From contig CAYWRM010000020.1 in NCBI GenBank assembly GCA_964460905.1, forward strand, positions 1 through 64,000: a stretch of 64,000 bases of DNA, written 5' to 3'. The stretch is from GCA-002708315 sp964460905. Its GTDB lineage: Bacteria; Bacteroidota; Bacteroidia; Bacteroidales; F082. The notes beneath the pieces were generated by a model, which was not told the origin of the DNA, ran no database searches, and saw nothing but the letters and a program-made list of their open reading frames with translations. The first letter of the stretch is position 1. Every line of letters begins with the position of its first letter. Of this stretch, positions 34,395 through 45,100 are shown piece by piece. A program made the translations under genes and the position numbers.

Positions 34395-35462
34395 ATGAAA
34401 AATTACGGCTCTGATAGTAAATCTGCTTTACAAGCAAAATTTGATGCACAAAAAATAGCATTTGCACCTATAATGTTTCAGGCAGCACGCGCATTACGCA
34501 ATCTTGGCATACTTGAATACTTATTAAAAACGAAACGAAAAGGTGCTGATATTGAAACAATTGCCAAAGAACTCAACATTTCAGTTTATGGTACTAAAGT
34601 ATTATTGGAAGCAGGACTGAGCCTTGAGTTAGTATTGATTAAAGATGATAAATATTACATCACCAAAACAGGTTACTTCATGCTCAGCGATGAGCTCACA
34701 AGAGTGAATATGGACTTTACACATGATGTTAATTACAATGGTATGATGCACCTTGAAGACTCAATAAAAAATGGCAAGCCTGAAGGTCTAAAAGTTTTTG
34801 GAAATTGGGCTACCGTTTATGAAGCTCTTTCAGAATTACCATTAGAAGTAAGGAAGAGCTGGTTCGCATTCGACCATTATTATTCTGATTATGCATTCCC
34901 TGAAGTACTCCCTCACATCTTTAAATCAAAGCCAAAAAAGATTCTTGATGTTGGTGGCAATACCGGTAAATTTTCAATCTACTGCGCCCAAAACAATAAC
35001 GATGTTCATATGACAATACTTGACTTACCAGGACAAGTTAAAGATGCAGAAGTAAAAATACAAAAAGCTAACCTTGACGATAGAATATCAACCCACGCAT
35101 TAAACCTTCTCGATAATTCAATCCCGTTCCCATTAGGATATGATGCCATATGGATGAGTCAATTCCTGGATTGTTTCTCACAAGAAGAAATATTAGGTTT
35201 ACTAAAGCGCTCATATGATGCCCTTGACGAAAACGGATCTCTTTTTATACTTGAAACATACTGGGATAAGCAAGAATTTGAAGCATCAACATACAGTCTT
35301 CACGCCACTTCTTTATATTTTACAGCTATTGCAAATGGAAATAGTCAAATGTATCACTCAGATGATATGACAAAACTAATTGACAAATCAGGGCTTTATA
35401 TCGCTGAAATTATTGAAAATATAGGTGTAAGCCATACACTGTTTATATGTAAAAAGAAATAG
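34395..35462 (+). CDS. SAM-dependent O-methyltransferase (PF00891-like)
   Basis: A 355-residue methyltransferase with an N-terminal winged-helix dimerisation domain (APIMFQAARALRNLGILEYL, then IAKELNISVYGTKVLLEAGL). A C-terminal Rossmann domain begins KKILDVGGNTGKFSIYCA and continues with DLPGQ and DAIWMSQFLDCFS. Related enzymes methylate the aryl head group or act in flexirubin clusters. It is separated from the rest of the operon only by the GxxExxY gene and repeat array, and probably belonged to the same transcript before that insertion. Confidence 0.85.
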   Translation: MKNYGSDSKSALQAKFDAQKIAFAPIMFQAARALRNLGILEYLLKTKRKGADIETIAKELNISVYGTKVLLEAGLSLELVLIKDDKYYITKTGYFMLSDELTRVNMDFTHDVNYNGMMHLEDSIKNGKPEGLKVFGNWATVYEALSELPLEVRKSWFAFDHYYSDYAFPEVLPHIFKSKPKKILDVGGNTGKFSIYCAQNNNDVHMTILDLPGQVKDAEVKIQKANLDDRISTHALNLLDNSIPFPLGYDAIWMSQFLDCFSQEEILGLLKRSYDALDENGSLFILETYWDKQEFEASTYSLHATSLYFTAIANGNSQMYHSDDMTKLIDKSGLYIAEIIENIGVSHTLFICKKK

Positions 35463-35865
35463 ATTATAGGAATTAGGAATCAGTAAACATGCTATCAATA
35501 CTTAGATCCGGATCTTGCATATTATCATCCTTACATCGAACAATATTGTTTTGAATGTATATTAATTAATTTCAAAATTGCAAGTTTTTTTGTAATTTAT
35601 AATGTTTCTAAATAGATGTCATAATATACTAAATAACTGCTTATTACCCCCACCACAATTTTACACATTAGTTATTAATTACAGTATGTGTCAAGAAAAA
35701 CATACTATTGTATTGAAATTTTAATATAAATTAGTAAAATATTAAGCTAAAAGGATTGCTCCTACCCACCACCAAAACAAGCAACCCTGAATGTTTAGAT
35801 TTATTGTAATAGACCAAAATCTATAGACAAAAATATAATTGTTAATAAATTTAAAACATATTAAA
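35463..35865. other. AT-rich intergenic region
   Basis: About 400 bp between the methyltransferase and the surface-protein run. There is no ORF with coding character and no strong hairpin. No clear TAnnTTTG box with a spaced TTG was found, although a promoter for the following genes is expected here. Confidence 0.5.
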
Positions 35866-36963
35866 ATGAAAAAATTCTTAAAAACAGCAACATTACTAAT
35901 TATTACATCATTAGTAATTACAACAATGAACAACTGCAACAAAACAAACCCAGGTGTGGTTGCCGTAGAAAACCAAAACGATTTTACCGAATTAATTGAA
36001 AAATCGAAAGCCATGCAAGAGCATGTTCTGACTTTTAAAACCAAGATGAAGTATTACCATGATAATCCAAATTTAAAGAGTGGTGGGGAAAAATATACTG
36101 CTCCTGATGCAGTACTTGAGCTTGAATCACTAATAAACTTCACCTTTTGTTATACTGATATTGAATGTAACAAAAAAACATTTGTTACTTCTGAGATTAT
36201 AATGCCCTTAGACGATCTTGAAAAAATAAGTGATCCCAAACTCACCGAAGTTTATTACAATAAAATAATAGATACTATCCAAGCACAAATGGAACGTGTG
36301 GACTATGAAAATATGATACTTTTATTAGTAGACCTTGAACAAACAGGTGCAGATAGTAATGGGGATGCTATTGTAAGTGTGGGTGCTTTGATTGGAAATG
36401 AAGGTAGTATTTCATCTCCTACAACTATTGAATCGGGATGGTATTTTGGCTTTCAAGGAGGAAATTGTGAAGGGTCTAATAATCCTTATGAGGGAGTCTG
36501 GGATGCGGCACTAGAATTGCAAGGAATAATACACGCTAGTCTTTGGACTGCTCCCCCTCCAGGATATGTTAGGAGATATAACGTTTTATATACAGAGAGT
36601 ATTACTGAACCAAACCAGGCTAAATACAGAACTGATAATGATCCTGAAGATAATTTCTTAGACTATGATATCTTTTATGCAACAAACTCACTTATTAACT
36701 ATCCTATAAATGGTGATACTAGATGTGTTTCATCAAACGTTGAAATACCACATTATATAAGTAGTTATACTAATGTTTTAAGTACAGCTCGTGAAGATGC
36801 CTCAAATGAAATGGGGATAACTCTTTCATATATTGAATGTATAATTGAAGGGAACACTAATATCGCTGAAGACTATATTAAGCATTATTTTTTCATAAAC
36901 TTTGGAGAAACTTGGTTGGTTTCTGTTGGTGGTATTGAAATAGAAGATATTTTAAATTATTAA
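35866..36963 (+). CDS. Secreted or lipid-anchored protein of unknown function
   Basis: No family recognised. The ATG at 35866 gives a hydrophobic signal (KTATLLIITSLVITTMNNCNK); a TTG-led frame from 35839 is less likely. Cys24 could be a lipid site, but MNNC is a poor lipobox. The mature 340 residues have a helical first third with many Glu/Lys, then a Gly/Trp-rich part (GWYFGFQGGNCEGSNNPYEG, LWTAPPPGY). Eight or so scattered cysteines suggest disulfides. It opens a co-directional run leading to the Rhs genes. Confidence 0.55.
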   Translation: MKKFLKTATLLIITSLVITTMNNCNKTNPGVVAVENQNDFTELIEKSKAMQEHVLTFKTKMKYYHDNPNLKSGGEKYTAPDAVLELESLINFTFCYTDIECNKKTFVTSEIIMPLDDLEKISDPKLTEVYYNKIIDTIQAQMERVDYENMILLLVDLEQTGADSNGDAIVSVGALIGNEGSISSPTTIESGWYFGFQGGNCEGSNNPYEGVWDAALELQGIIHASLWTAPPPGYVRRYNVLYTESITEPNQAKYRTDNDPEDNFLDYDIFYATNSLINYPINGDTRCVSSNVEIPHYISSYTNVLSTAREDASNEMGITLSYIECIIEGNTNIAEDYIKHYFFINFGETWLVSVGGIEIEDILNY

Positions 36964-36998
36964 TTTTAATAGCAAGTCTAACAAAGATAATATATGAT

Positions 36999-38471
36999 AT
37001 GAATAGTTGCTCTAAATTATTAATATTATTATTAATCACCTCCATTCTCTCTGCAACAAGCCAGAATACTTTTGAGATTTGGTTAAACTCCTCATACGAC
37101 GAATATTCACGTGATATGATCATGAATTCGGAAAATGATTATGTTGGAATTATTTACAAGTCAGAAGATCCTAGTCAAGATCATGTCTCATATGTTTATA
37201 AAATAAGTAATGATGGGGTTATTTTTTGCAAAAGTTTCACTAAAATAGACACTCTAATAAAACTAGATAAAATTATTGAGGTAAGTAATTCACCAATTGA
37301 GTACATGATATGTGGAACAGGGCATCATCAAGATAGTAGTGCTAATTATTGGTTCTCATACTTTGCAAAAATTGACAATAACCTAAATTTCATTTGGGAG
37401 AGAACATATCACTTACACAATGTTCATAATTATTATCGTTTTCCTTTCTATTCCCAATTATTAAAAAAGACATCCGGTGGGTATCTACATGCAAATGCTT
37501 TATATCCAGCTTGGAATATGTTTTTTTTCGAATTTGATGAGGGTGGAGATAGTGTTAATTATCATATGTATGAAGGAGACAGCACTGGTATAGTCACCGG
37601 GCTAACTTATAACCCTGATTCAACTGGGTATTGGGCACATATTAGTGGAGGACAATACCAGTCAAATTCACCGGAAGCCCAATGTGTTGAGTTAAATTTT
37701 CAATTAGAACAAATATATGTAAACTTCTACCCAGAATATTTTCAATTTGATTATACAGCTAAGCTTCTACCAGATGGTAATTTAATCGCAGCTTCTGTCT
37801 ATGACAATCCTTGGATTCCAGAAGAACACATATCAGCATTCAAGTTTGACAATGCATTTAATATCCTTGGAGAGTGTATGTTAACCGATCCTGATACTGC
37901 AAATCAAAGAGGGCATAAATCTATTGATTATTATTACCCTTCTGATATTTATTTTGGAGGAACACACAATTTTCAAATAGGCATTTGGGTTCCAGGTCCT
38001 TCGTGGTTTGTAATCGGGAGGCTGAACAAAGATTTTGAGTTGGAAAACGAACTTTATATTGGAGGTGATGCAACATATAATCTTAAAACTATAACAGCTA
38101 CTGCAGATAGCGGTGTATTAATAACTGGTACCTGGTATGATTATAACTCACAAAGTTATGAAAGGGATGTGATTATATTAAAATTGACTAAAAATGATTT
38201 GATTACAGGGATGGTAGAAAATAATATGAGTAATATTAGCAGTATAATTGTTTACCCAAATCCTGGAAAACAAGTCTTAAATATTAGAACGACACGTCTT
38301 GGTGCTTATTTCTATTTGTGGGATAAAAATGGTCGTCTTATTTTAAGCCAAGAAATATTAGAAAAAACAACTTTGATAAATACAAATAAACTTCCTCAGG
38401 GCAATTATTACTGGAAACTTATGAGTGATAATAAAATAGCTGAGTCTGGAATTTGGACATGTATAAAATAA
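36999..38471 (+). CDS. Secreted protein with T9SS type A sorting domain
   Basis: Residues 1-22 are a signal peptide (LILLLITSILSATSQ). The central 380 residues resemble the beta-propeller-like proteins that often carry sorting domains, with recurring hydrophobic strands and Asp/Asn turns (YEGDSTGIVTGLTYNPDSTG, SVYDNPWIPEEH). The C-terminal 75 residues (IIVYPNPGKQVLNI, YLWDKNGRLI, LPQGNYYWKLM) are a type A T9SS domain, so the protein should reach the cell surface. The ligand is unknown. Confidence 0.75.
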   Translation: MNSCSKLLILLLITSILSATSQNTFEIWLNSSYDEYSRDMIMNSENDYVGIIYKSEDPSQDHVSYVYKISNDGVIFCKSFTKIDTLIKLDKIIEVSNSPIEYMICGTGHHQDSSANYWFSYFAKIDNNLNFIWERTYHLHNVHNYYRFPFYSQLLKKTSGGYLHANALYPAWNMFFFEFDEGGDSVNYHMYEGDSTGIVTGLTYNPDSTGYWAHISGGQYQSNSPEAQCVELNFQLEQIYVNFYPEYFQFDYTAKLLPDGNLIAASVYDNPWIPEEHISAFKFDNAFNILGECMLTDPDTANQRGHKSIDYYYPSDIYFGGTHNFQIGIWVPGPSWFVIGRLNKDFELENELYIGGDATYNLKTITATADSGVLITGTWYDYNSQSYERDVIILKLTKNDLITGMVENNMSNISSIIVYPNPGKQVLNIRTTRLGAYFYLWDKNGRLILSQEILEKTTLINTNKLPQGNYYWKLMSDNKIAESGIWTCIK

Positions 38472-38483
38472 AAAACAAAAAAA

Positions 38484-39905
38484 ATGAATAAATCAATTAT
38501 TTTAATAATAACAATTATGGCTTCTGTTTTGACCACATTAGCCCAAGATCCATGTGTTAGCTGTTTAAACCCTACATCCGTTACAATTGGCCCTAATAAT
38601 AATGCGAGTGGCAGTGGTTCAATTGCTTTAGGATCTGATGCTCACACAACGTTAAATGGAACAAATACAATCGCAATTGGGGGTATGGTTAAATCAGATG
38701 GACCATATTCTTTTGTTTTAGGAACCGGAGGGCAACCTCTTAATGGCAAGAGATTGATTAATAGTTATCCCGAGACTTTAATGATAGGCTTTAACAGTAC
38801 AAAACCAACCCTTTTTGTAAGCACCTCTGAAACAAATTTTGATTTTGACAAAACCGGCAAAATCGGCATAGGCAACGTAACAGATCCCCAAGCCAAACTC
38901 CACCTACGTGCCGATGAGGAAGAAGTAGCTGCTGTTTTTATTGAGCCCAATATTTGGGATCCTAAGGCACTGGCACATTTATGGCTTGGCAACCAAAGCC
39001 ATGGTATTACAGCCAATTATTTGAGCGGTTTATCTTTTCATACCCAATCTTTTTATTTATTTAACGATGGAAATGTTGGTATTGGTACTACCTCACCACA
39101 GTCAAAACTTCATGTAGCAGGTACTATTGCGTTAAATTCCATAATCGAATTTAAAACACCTGAAGCACAAATTATTTGGGGCAGAGATAAAATGCTTTTC
39201 AAGGGTTACAAAGAGGATACAGATACATTACATAAAGGTGACGATATTCCTGTTCCTGTTATGGGTGGTTTATACACTATAATGGAACTTGATTCGCGCA
39301 CAGGATATGTTGGTGTAAACACAACAGGCCCAAAGTATAACCTACAAGTAACAGGAAGCCTGTTTACAAATAGATTTACTTTATTTAATAATCAATCACC
39401 ACCACAAGAAGGCTCTGTACTTCAGTGTGATAAAGAAGGGAATGCTTACTGGGGTATTCCAACTGCTTCTGCCGGTTTATGGAAAATAAACCCAAATAAT
39501 AATATTGATTTATATTTTACAGATGGTAATGTGGGGATTGGTACTATAGATACTTATGGTTATGCGCTTGCTGTGGCTGGAAAAATAATATCAACAGAAG
39601 TAACTGTTAAAGAGTACGCCAATTGGCCCGATTTTGTTTTTGAAGATAATTACCAATTAAAAAGCCTTGCTAGTCTCGAAAACTACATCAATACAAACAA
39701 TCACCTTCCTGGTGTACCTACAGCAAAAGAGGTACAAAATGAAGGTGTAAAGTTGGGAGAAATGAATGCTATTCTATTACAAAAAGTTGAAGAACTCACG
39801 CTATATCTTATTGAGCAGGAAAAGATAATTGAGAAACAGGGCGAAATCTTAGAGATCCAGCAAAATAATATTGAAGAACTTGCAAAAAAAATCAATAATA
39901 ATTGA
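38484..39905 (+). CDS. Fibre-like surface protein with YadA-type head repeats and coiled-coil end
   Basis: After a signal peptide (ASVLTTLAQ) come YadA-like head repeats (GSGSIALGSDAHT, GTNTIAIGGMVKSDGPYSFVLG). Next are repeated fibre modules of the form GNVGIGTTSPQSKLHVAG, GYVGVNTTGPKYNLQVTG and GNVGIGTIDTYGYALAVAG. The last 100 residues (LPGVPTAKEVQNEGVKLGEM) end in a coiled coil rich in Glu, Ile and Lys. This order is common in Bacteroidota tail-fibre-like proteins and would suit a trimeric adhesin. It starts 12 bp after the preceding gene. Confidence 0.75.
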   Translation: MNKSIILIITIMASVLTTLAQDPCVSCLNPTSVTIGPNNNASGSGSIALGSDAHTTLNGTNTIAIGGMVKSDGPYSFVLGTGGQPLNGKRLINSYPETLMIGFNSTKPTLFVSTSETNFDFDKTGKIGIGNVTDPQAKLHLRADEEEVAAVFIEPNIWDPKALAHLWLGNQSHGITANYLSGLSFHTQSFYLFNDGNVGIGTTSPQSKLHVAGTIALNSIIEFKTPEAQIIWGRDKMLFKGYKEDTDTLHKGDDIPVPVMGGLYTIMELDSRTGYVGVNTTGPKYNLQVTGSLFTNRFTLFNNQSPPQEGSVLQCDKEGNAYWGIPTASAGLWKINPNNNIDLYFTDGNVGIGTIDTYGYALAVAGKIISTEVTVKEYANWPDFVFEDNYQLKSLASLENYINTNNHLPGVPTAKEVQNEGVKLGEMNAILLQKVEELTLYLIEQEKIIEKQGEILEIQQNNIEELAKKINNN

Positions 39906-40031
39906 CCTTAACAAAGTTGGTTTTAAAGACCAGATTAATTCACTCAGATATTCAGGTTTTACAAGTAAGAATTGAATCATAATGCCTTAAAGCAAAAAAT
40001 ATCCAGACTAAAAGAAAACAAAGATACTATT

Positions 40032-42113
40032 ATGAGAATTAAACTAACAATTTGTTTAGCTATATTACTTATTGCAAATAGCATAGTTTTAGCGCAATCC
40101 GTATCTGTACAATGGCTAAAAAATAGTATGGGAACAAAATGGGATTTAGTTAGCGATATGGTAATGGATAAACACAACAATACATATTTAGCTTGCAATT
40201 ATACTGCTTTGTCAACACGAGAGAAACTAAGTACAAATGGTGAAAAAGATATTTATATTGCTAAATACAATCAAAGCGGAAAACAAATATGGTATAAGCA
40301 GATCAATACTACTAATTACTGTCATATATCAAGTCTTGAATTAGATAGTTTAGGCAGATTACTTATTAGTGGCTTCTTTACTAACGAATTAAAACTAGGA
40401 AAAGAGCTTTTACATGCTAAATCTGGAAATAACGCTTTCATCGCAATATTAGACACTACTGGCAAGTTTTCATTTGCTAAAAATATAGAAGGTAACTTCA
40501 AAGGAACCAAAACATTTTTTAGACCTTCGAGATCAGAACCTGGTTATTGTTTTGCCGGAAGCTATACTGGTGATATAGTAGTTGATGAAATTACTTATAA
40601 GGGAAATTATAAATCAGATATATTTATTTGCAAGTTTAATGAAGAAGGGGTATTATTAGATTATTTGATATTAGAAGGTAAAGGTAACGATCAAGTAAAT
40701 GACATGATTGTACAAAAATCAGGTGATATTTACCTTACAGGTTCTTTTGAATATGATCTTCGAATAAAAAATAGTAGATTAATTTCAAACGGTCGAACTG
40801 ATGCCTTTTTTATTCATTTGGATAACACATTTAATTTATTAGCCTCAAATCAAATAGGTGGATATTATGAAGATTATGGTTCAAATGTAAAGTTAGATAA
40901 TAATCAGGATTTACTTTGGACCGGATGCTTTTCAGGTGAAATCCAAGTGAATGATAATCAATTAATTTCTTCGAATGGTAATTTGGATGTTTTTGTTAGT
41001 AAATACAATATAGATGATAAATTAATCTGGATAGATCAATTTGGAGGCGTAGGAAACGATTACATAAGTTCAATTGAAACCAATAATCTTAATAGCATAT
41101 ACATTTGTGGAAGTTTTAAAGGCAGTATAGAAAAAGGAAATGCAATAATCGAATCAAAAAATTCATCAAGTGATGTATTTCTTGCAAAGTATGATAGTGA
41201 TGGTGTTTTTAATTATGTGGAGACATTCGGTAGCCTAAATTCTGATTATGCCCGTAAATTAATCGTTGATACTGCTAATTATCTTTATTTAATAGGGAAT
41301 TTTGACACTAAGTTTGCTGCACATGAAGATTCCACTAAAAATGCAATTGACTTAGACTTTTTCTTAACGCGTCTTTACGATTGTTCATTTAGTTCTCATA
41401 TTAAGTTGCCCGCCGACACAACATTATGCGGTACTAATTATACAATACGTGCAGATTCAAATTATATCGAATATATTTGGAATGAAATAACTGGCGGACC
41501 AGAATTTTCTGTTGACACGTCTGATTTATATATACTGGAGGTTAAAGACAAAAAAAAATGCATTTCAAAAGATAGTATACTAGTTAAGATAAATCGAGAA
41601 CCAATTGTAGACTTGGGATATGACCAGATTTTGTTTCATGGCGAAATAATACAATTATTTGCTCCACCTGGAATGCAAACATATCAATGGAATGATCAAA
41701 GTAAACTCCAATCATTAGAGATAAATACAAACCGTTTTAAAGAGGGAGCTTATAATTATTCAGTAATTGTAACTGATACAAATTCCTGTATTGGCAAAGG
41801 TGCAATTAATATTACGATTATTGATTTATTAAATGAAGATCATATTAATGCAGAAGAACTTCGCGCAGATATATTTCCAAACCCTGCAAAGAATCAATTC
41901 AATATTAAACTTCAAAATATTGATGTTAAGTGTACTCTGGAGATTGGATTATTTTCATTAAACGGTACTAAGTTACTTGATTTATCTCCAAAATTACAAT
42001 CATCGAAATTAGAGATAATGATTGAAACTCAGGATTTTAATGCAGGAACGTATTTAGTATTAGTTAAAAATGGAACCACAACATTAAAAAAGAATGTGGT
42101 AATAATTAAATAG
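40032..42113 (+). CDS. SBBP-type beta-propeller protein with T9SS sorting domain
   Basis: The ATG at 40032 gives a clean signal peptide ending NSIVLAQ; the frame from 39972 starts at TTG. Residues about 35-450 hold repeated blades of the form DIYIAKYNQSGKQIWYKQI, DIFICKFNEEGVLLDY, DVFVSKYNIDDKLIWIDQFG and DVFLAKYDSDGVFNYVETFG. A short Ig-like stretch follows (LPADTTLCGTNYTI), and the last 85 residues (IFPNPAKNQFNIKL, NAGTYLVLVKNG) are a T9SS type A domain. The protein should be presented at the cell surface. It ends 7 bp before the first Rhs gene. Confidence 0.8.
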   Translation: MRIKLTICLAILLIANSIVLAQSVSVQWLKNSMGTKWDLVSDMVMDKHNNTYLACNYTALSTREKLSTNGEKDIYIAKYNQSGKQIWYKQINTTNYCHISSLELDSLGRLLISGFFTNELKLGKELLHAKSGNNAFIAILDTTGKFSFAKNIEGNFKGTKTFFRPSRSEPGYCFAGSYTGDIVVDEITYKGNYKSDIFICKFNEEGVLLDYLILEGKGNDQVNDMIVQKSGDIYLTGSFEYDLRIKNSRLISNGRTDAFFIHLDNTFNLLASNQIGGYYEDYGSNVKLDNNQDLLWTGCFSGEIQVNDNQLISSNGNLDVFVSKYNIDDKLIWIDQFGGVGNDYISSIETNNLNSIYICGSFKGSIEKGNAIIESKNSSSDVFLAKYDSDGVFNYVETFGSLNSDYARKLIVDTANYLYLIGNFDTKFAAHEDSTKNAIDLDFFLTRLYDCSFSSHIKLPADTTLCGTNYTIRADSNYIEYIWNEITGGPEFSVDTSDLYILEVKDKKKCISKDSILVKINREPIVDLGYDQILFHGEIIQLFAPPGMQTYQWNDQSKLQSLEINTNRFKEGAYNYSVIVTDTNSCIGKGAINITIIDLLNEDHINAEELRADIFPNPAKNQFNIKLQNIDVKCTLEIGLFSLNGTKLLDLSPKLQSSKLEIMIETQDFNAGTYLVLVKNGTTTLKKNVVIIK

Positions 42114-42120
42114 AAATAAT

Positions 42121-45100
42121 ATGAAAAAATGCATCATATTTATTATAGTTTTCTTGCCTTTAATAATTCTTTCACAAGAAAAAGTAATTGAAGACACTAC
42201 ATATGTACAACGTGAAGTATTATCAGATGGTGATATTATTCAAAAGACTATCGATATGATTTTATCTCAATCTATATCGCCTTCACCAAATGCAAGTACT
42301 TTTTCCAAAGTTGGGGATTTAAATGTTAATGAATATTCTGGGGCTTTTAGCACCAATATTCCATTATTTAACCTCCAAAGTCATGGGGTTGAATTACCCA
42401 TTTCGATCAGTTACCAAACCAATGGAATTAAAGTAAATGATATTCCAGGTAATGTAGGTTTAGGATGGTCCTTAAATGCTGGAGGTGTGATTAACAGAAC
42501 AATAAAAGGTATTTGCGATGAAATGGATTATGCTATACAAACCGAAGATGGTGGAATACTGATGGTAGGGTACCAACAGTTGGATTTTTGTGGACATTAC
42601 GCAGATAAAGGTGGAGATTGTTTACCTGATGAATTTACAATTAATGTACCAGGTCACCTTAGTGGTAATTTTTACTTTAAACGCAATAGAGATATAATGG
42701 AAGACAATTACAATGGTTATCTTATTAATGAGGAGAGGTATATAACGAGTGGAACATATTTGGACTTTGTTTCAGGATTTGATATTATTGATAGAAACGG
42801 AAATCAATTTAATTTCGACGATGTTGAAAAATTGAAAACTTATTCAACACAAGAGATGGGTGTGATATATAGTAGCGATAATCACAATAGCTTTACTTCA
42901 TCATTTTTTCTATCTAATATTGTGACCAATTCTGATATAACTGCTTATACGTTTGAATATACAGATTATAGTGGTTTAACATATAACGATTTACCTATTA
43001 AGAATTATTTTAACGACCACACTTTGCCGGGAGGTTGCTCAACTTGTACTGATCACCTTTATGGGTCTCCTCCTCAACCAGAAACTGTAACTGTTTTTTC
43101 AAATAGGGAAATGTTATCAGGGAAAAGATTAAGTCGTATTCTTTTTCAGGATGGTTATTTAGAGTTTAACTATAATTTAGACCGACAGGATATACCTGGA
43201 GACCTTGCGTTAACTTCTATTGAGCTTTACAGCCTTGATAATGTACTAGTTAAAGGCTATGTTTTTAATTATGATTATTTTATTTCAAATGGCAGTTCTG
43301 TTCTTAAATATAATAAAAGATTAAAACTTATTAGTATTCAGGAATATGGAAACGATCTACATGAGATACCTCCTTATTTATTTTCTTATAATGAAATACC
43401 TTTAGCTCCAAGAAACTCATACAGGTATGACGCCTGGGGATATAACAATGGAACAAATAGTGATGCTAGTTTATCTAGCATGTATCATTATCCAAGTCTC
43501 AGTAACTTATTATCACCTTTCAAATTAAATGAATTTTCTGGTGAAGAGATTATTTTATCAAATCCATATTCGCAATTTAAAAATCCAACTAATTATGCAA
43601 ATGCCGGTGTGTTGGAAATTATTAAATATCCAACAGGAGGTGTTCATACTATTGATTACGAGCTAAACGAATTTGTGTTCAATAACGCAACATATACTGG
43701 AGGTGGATTAAGAGTAAGACAGTTTTCAACTCATACTTATGGTGCGTTAGAAAAAATAATCAAATACAAATATACCCTGGAAGATTCTGATAATTCTAGT
43801 GGTTCAATAAGTTTAATCCCTCAATATGGATATTCTTGTAATGGTATTAATAATGATGGCCTTGTTTTTAGTAGTAATGATAATAATTCGCCTGCTTATA
43901 TGCATGAACCTGTGATTGGCTATTCGTGTGTTAAAAAAGAAATATTTAATGCAGATGAAGATCAATTTAATGGAACTGCAATAACACTTTTTCATAGTAT
44001 TTCTGATATACCTAATGAAGAAGTGATATATTCAATTGATGAAGAAATGTTTGTTTGTAGTTCGTATAATTGGAATTTGGAAAATATCACAACTAATGAC
44101 TATCCATTCTTTAATGACTTTTCTAACGAAGTTAAAAGAGGAAATATTTCTAAGAAAAAATACATCGATAATAATGGTATCTTATTAAAAGAAGACAGTT
44201 ATAGTTACACATACCAAACTTTTGACCAAATAAACATAGCCCAAAGTAGATATTTTTTCTATGCAAATAATCCTCAATGCAATGATTACTATGCACTTAT
44301 TGGAGAATACAATTTAAAGTCATCAAAAAACCTAATAGAATCGGTTACCACAAAGGATATATTTGGTAGTGGATTTGTTCAAAATGTTACTACCAAGACT
44401 TATGATAACATGGCGAATATTTCATCTATATTGAATGTAACTGGTAATGATGAAATTAAACTTGAATATAAATATATTTATGATTTTGATTATCTGAGTC
44501 ATTCCATTGTTGTAAATCCAACAATTAAAGGCTTTTATATACTTAGTTACCAAAATAGGATAAGTTCTCCTATTGAAACTGTAAAAAAAGTAAAAAATGA
44601 GACCGAATGGAGAGTTGTTGGTGCTGAGTTAAATATACCTGTTGCTATAAATTCAAATATTGCTACTATTGATCAAATTAATTATTTAAATTTAGATATT
44701 CCTAAATCCGAGTCGCAATTTGAGTTTGCTAGTATCGCAAGTGATGCAAGTTTAACATATGATCCTGCATATGAAACAACAATTATTTTTGATGATTACG
44801 ACCCTATTACAGGACAGATTCGTGAATTTCATAAAAACTATGACATTCATTATGTTATACTTTGGGGTTATAATAAATTATACCCCGTTGCCAAAATTGT
44901 AAATTCATCTTATAGAAATGTGGAATCGGCAATGAGTCAGGCAGGTGTATCGTATGATGATCTTCAGTTACTAACTGCTCCCCATTTATTAAAATTTTTC
45001 AAAAAGTTACGGGAGATTGATGAAATGAAGAATTCACAAATTACTTCATACAATTACCAACCCCTATATGGTATATCATCAATTACTGATTCAAGATCAG

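Noticed and set aside
35463..35865. Riboswitch or small RNA in the long gap
   Set aside because: No stable stem or known riboswitch core could be found by eye.
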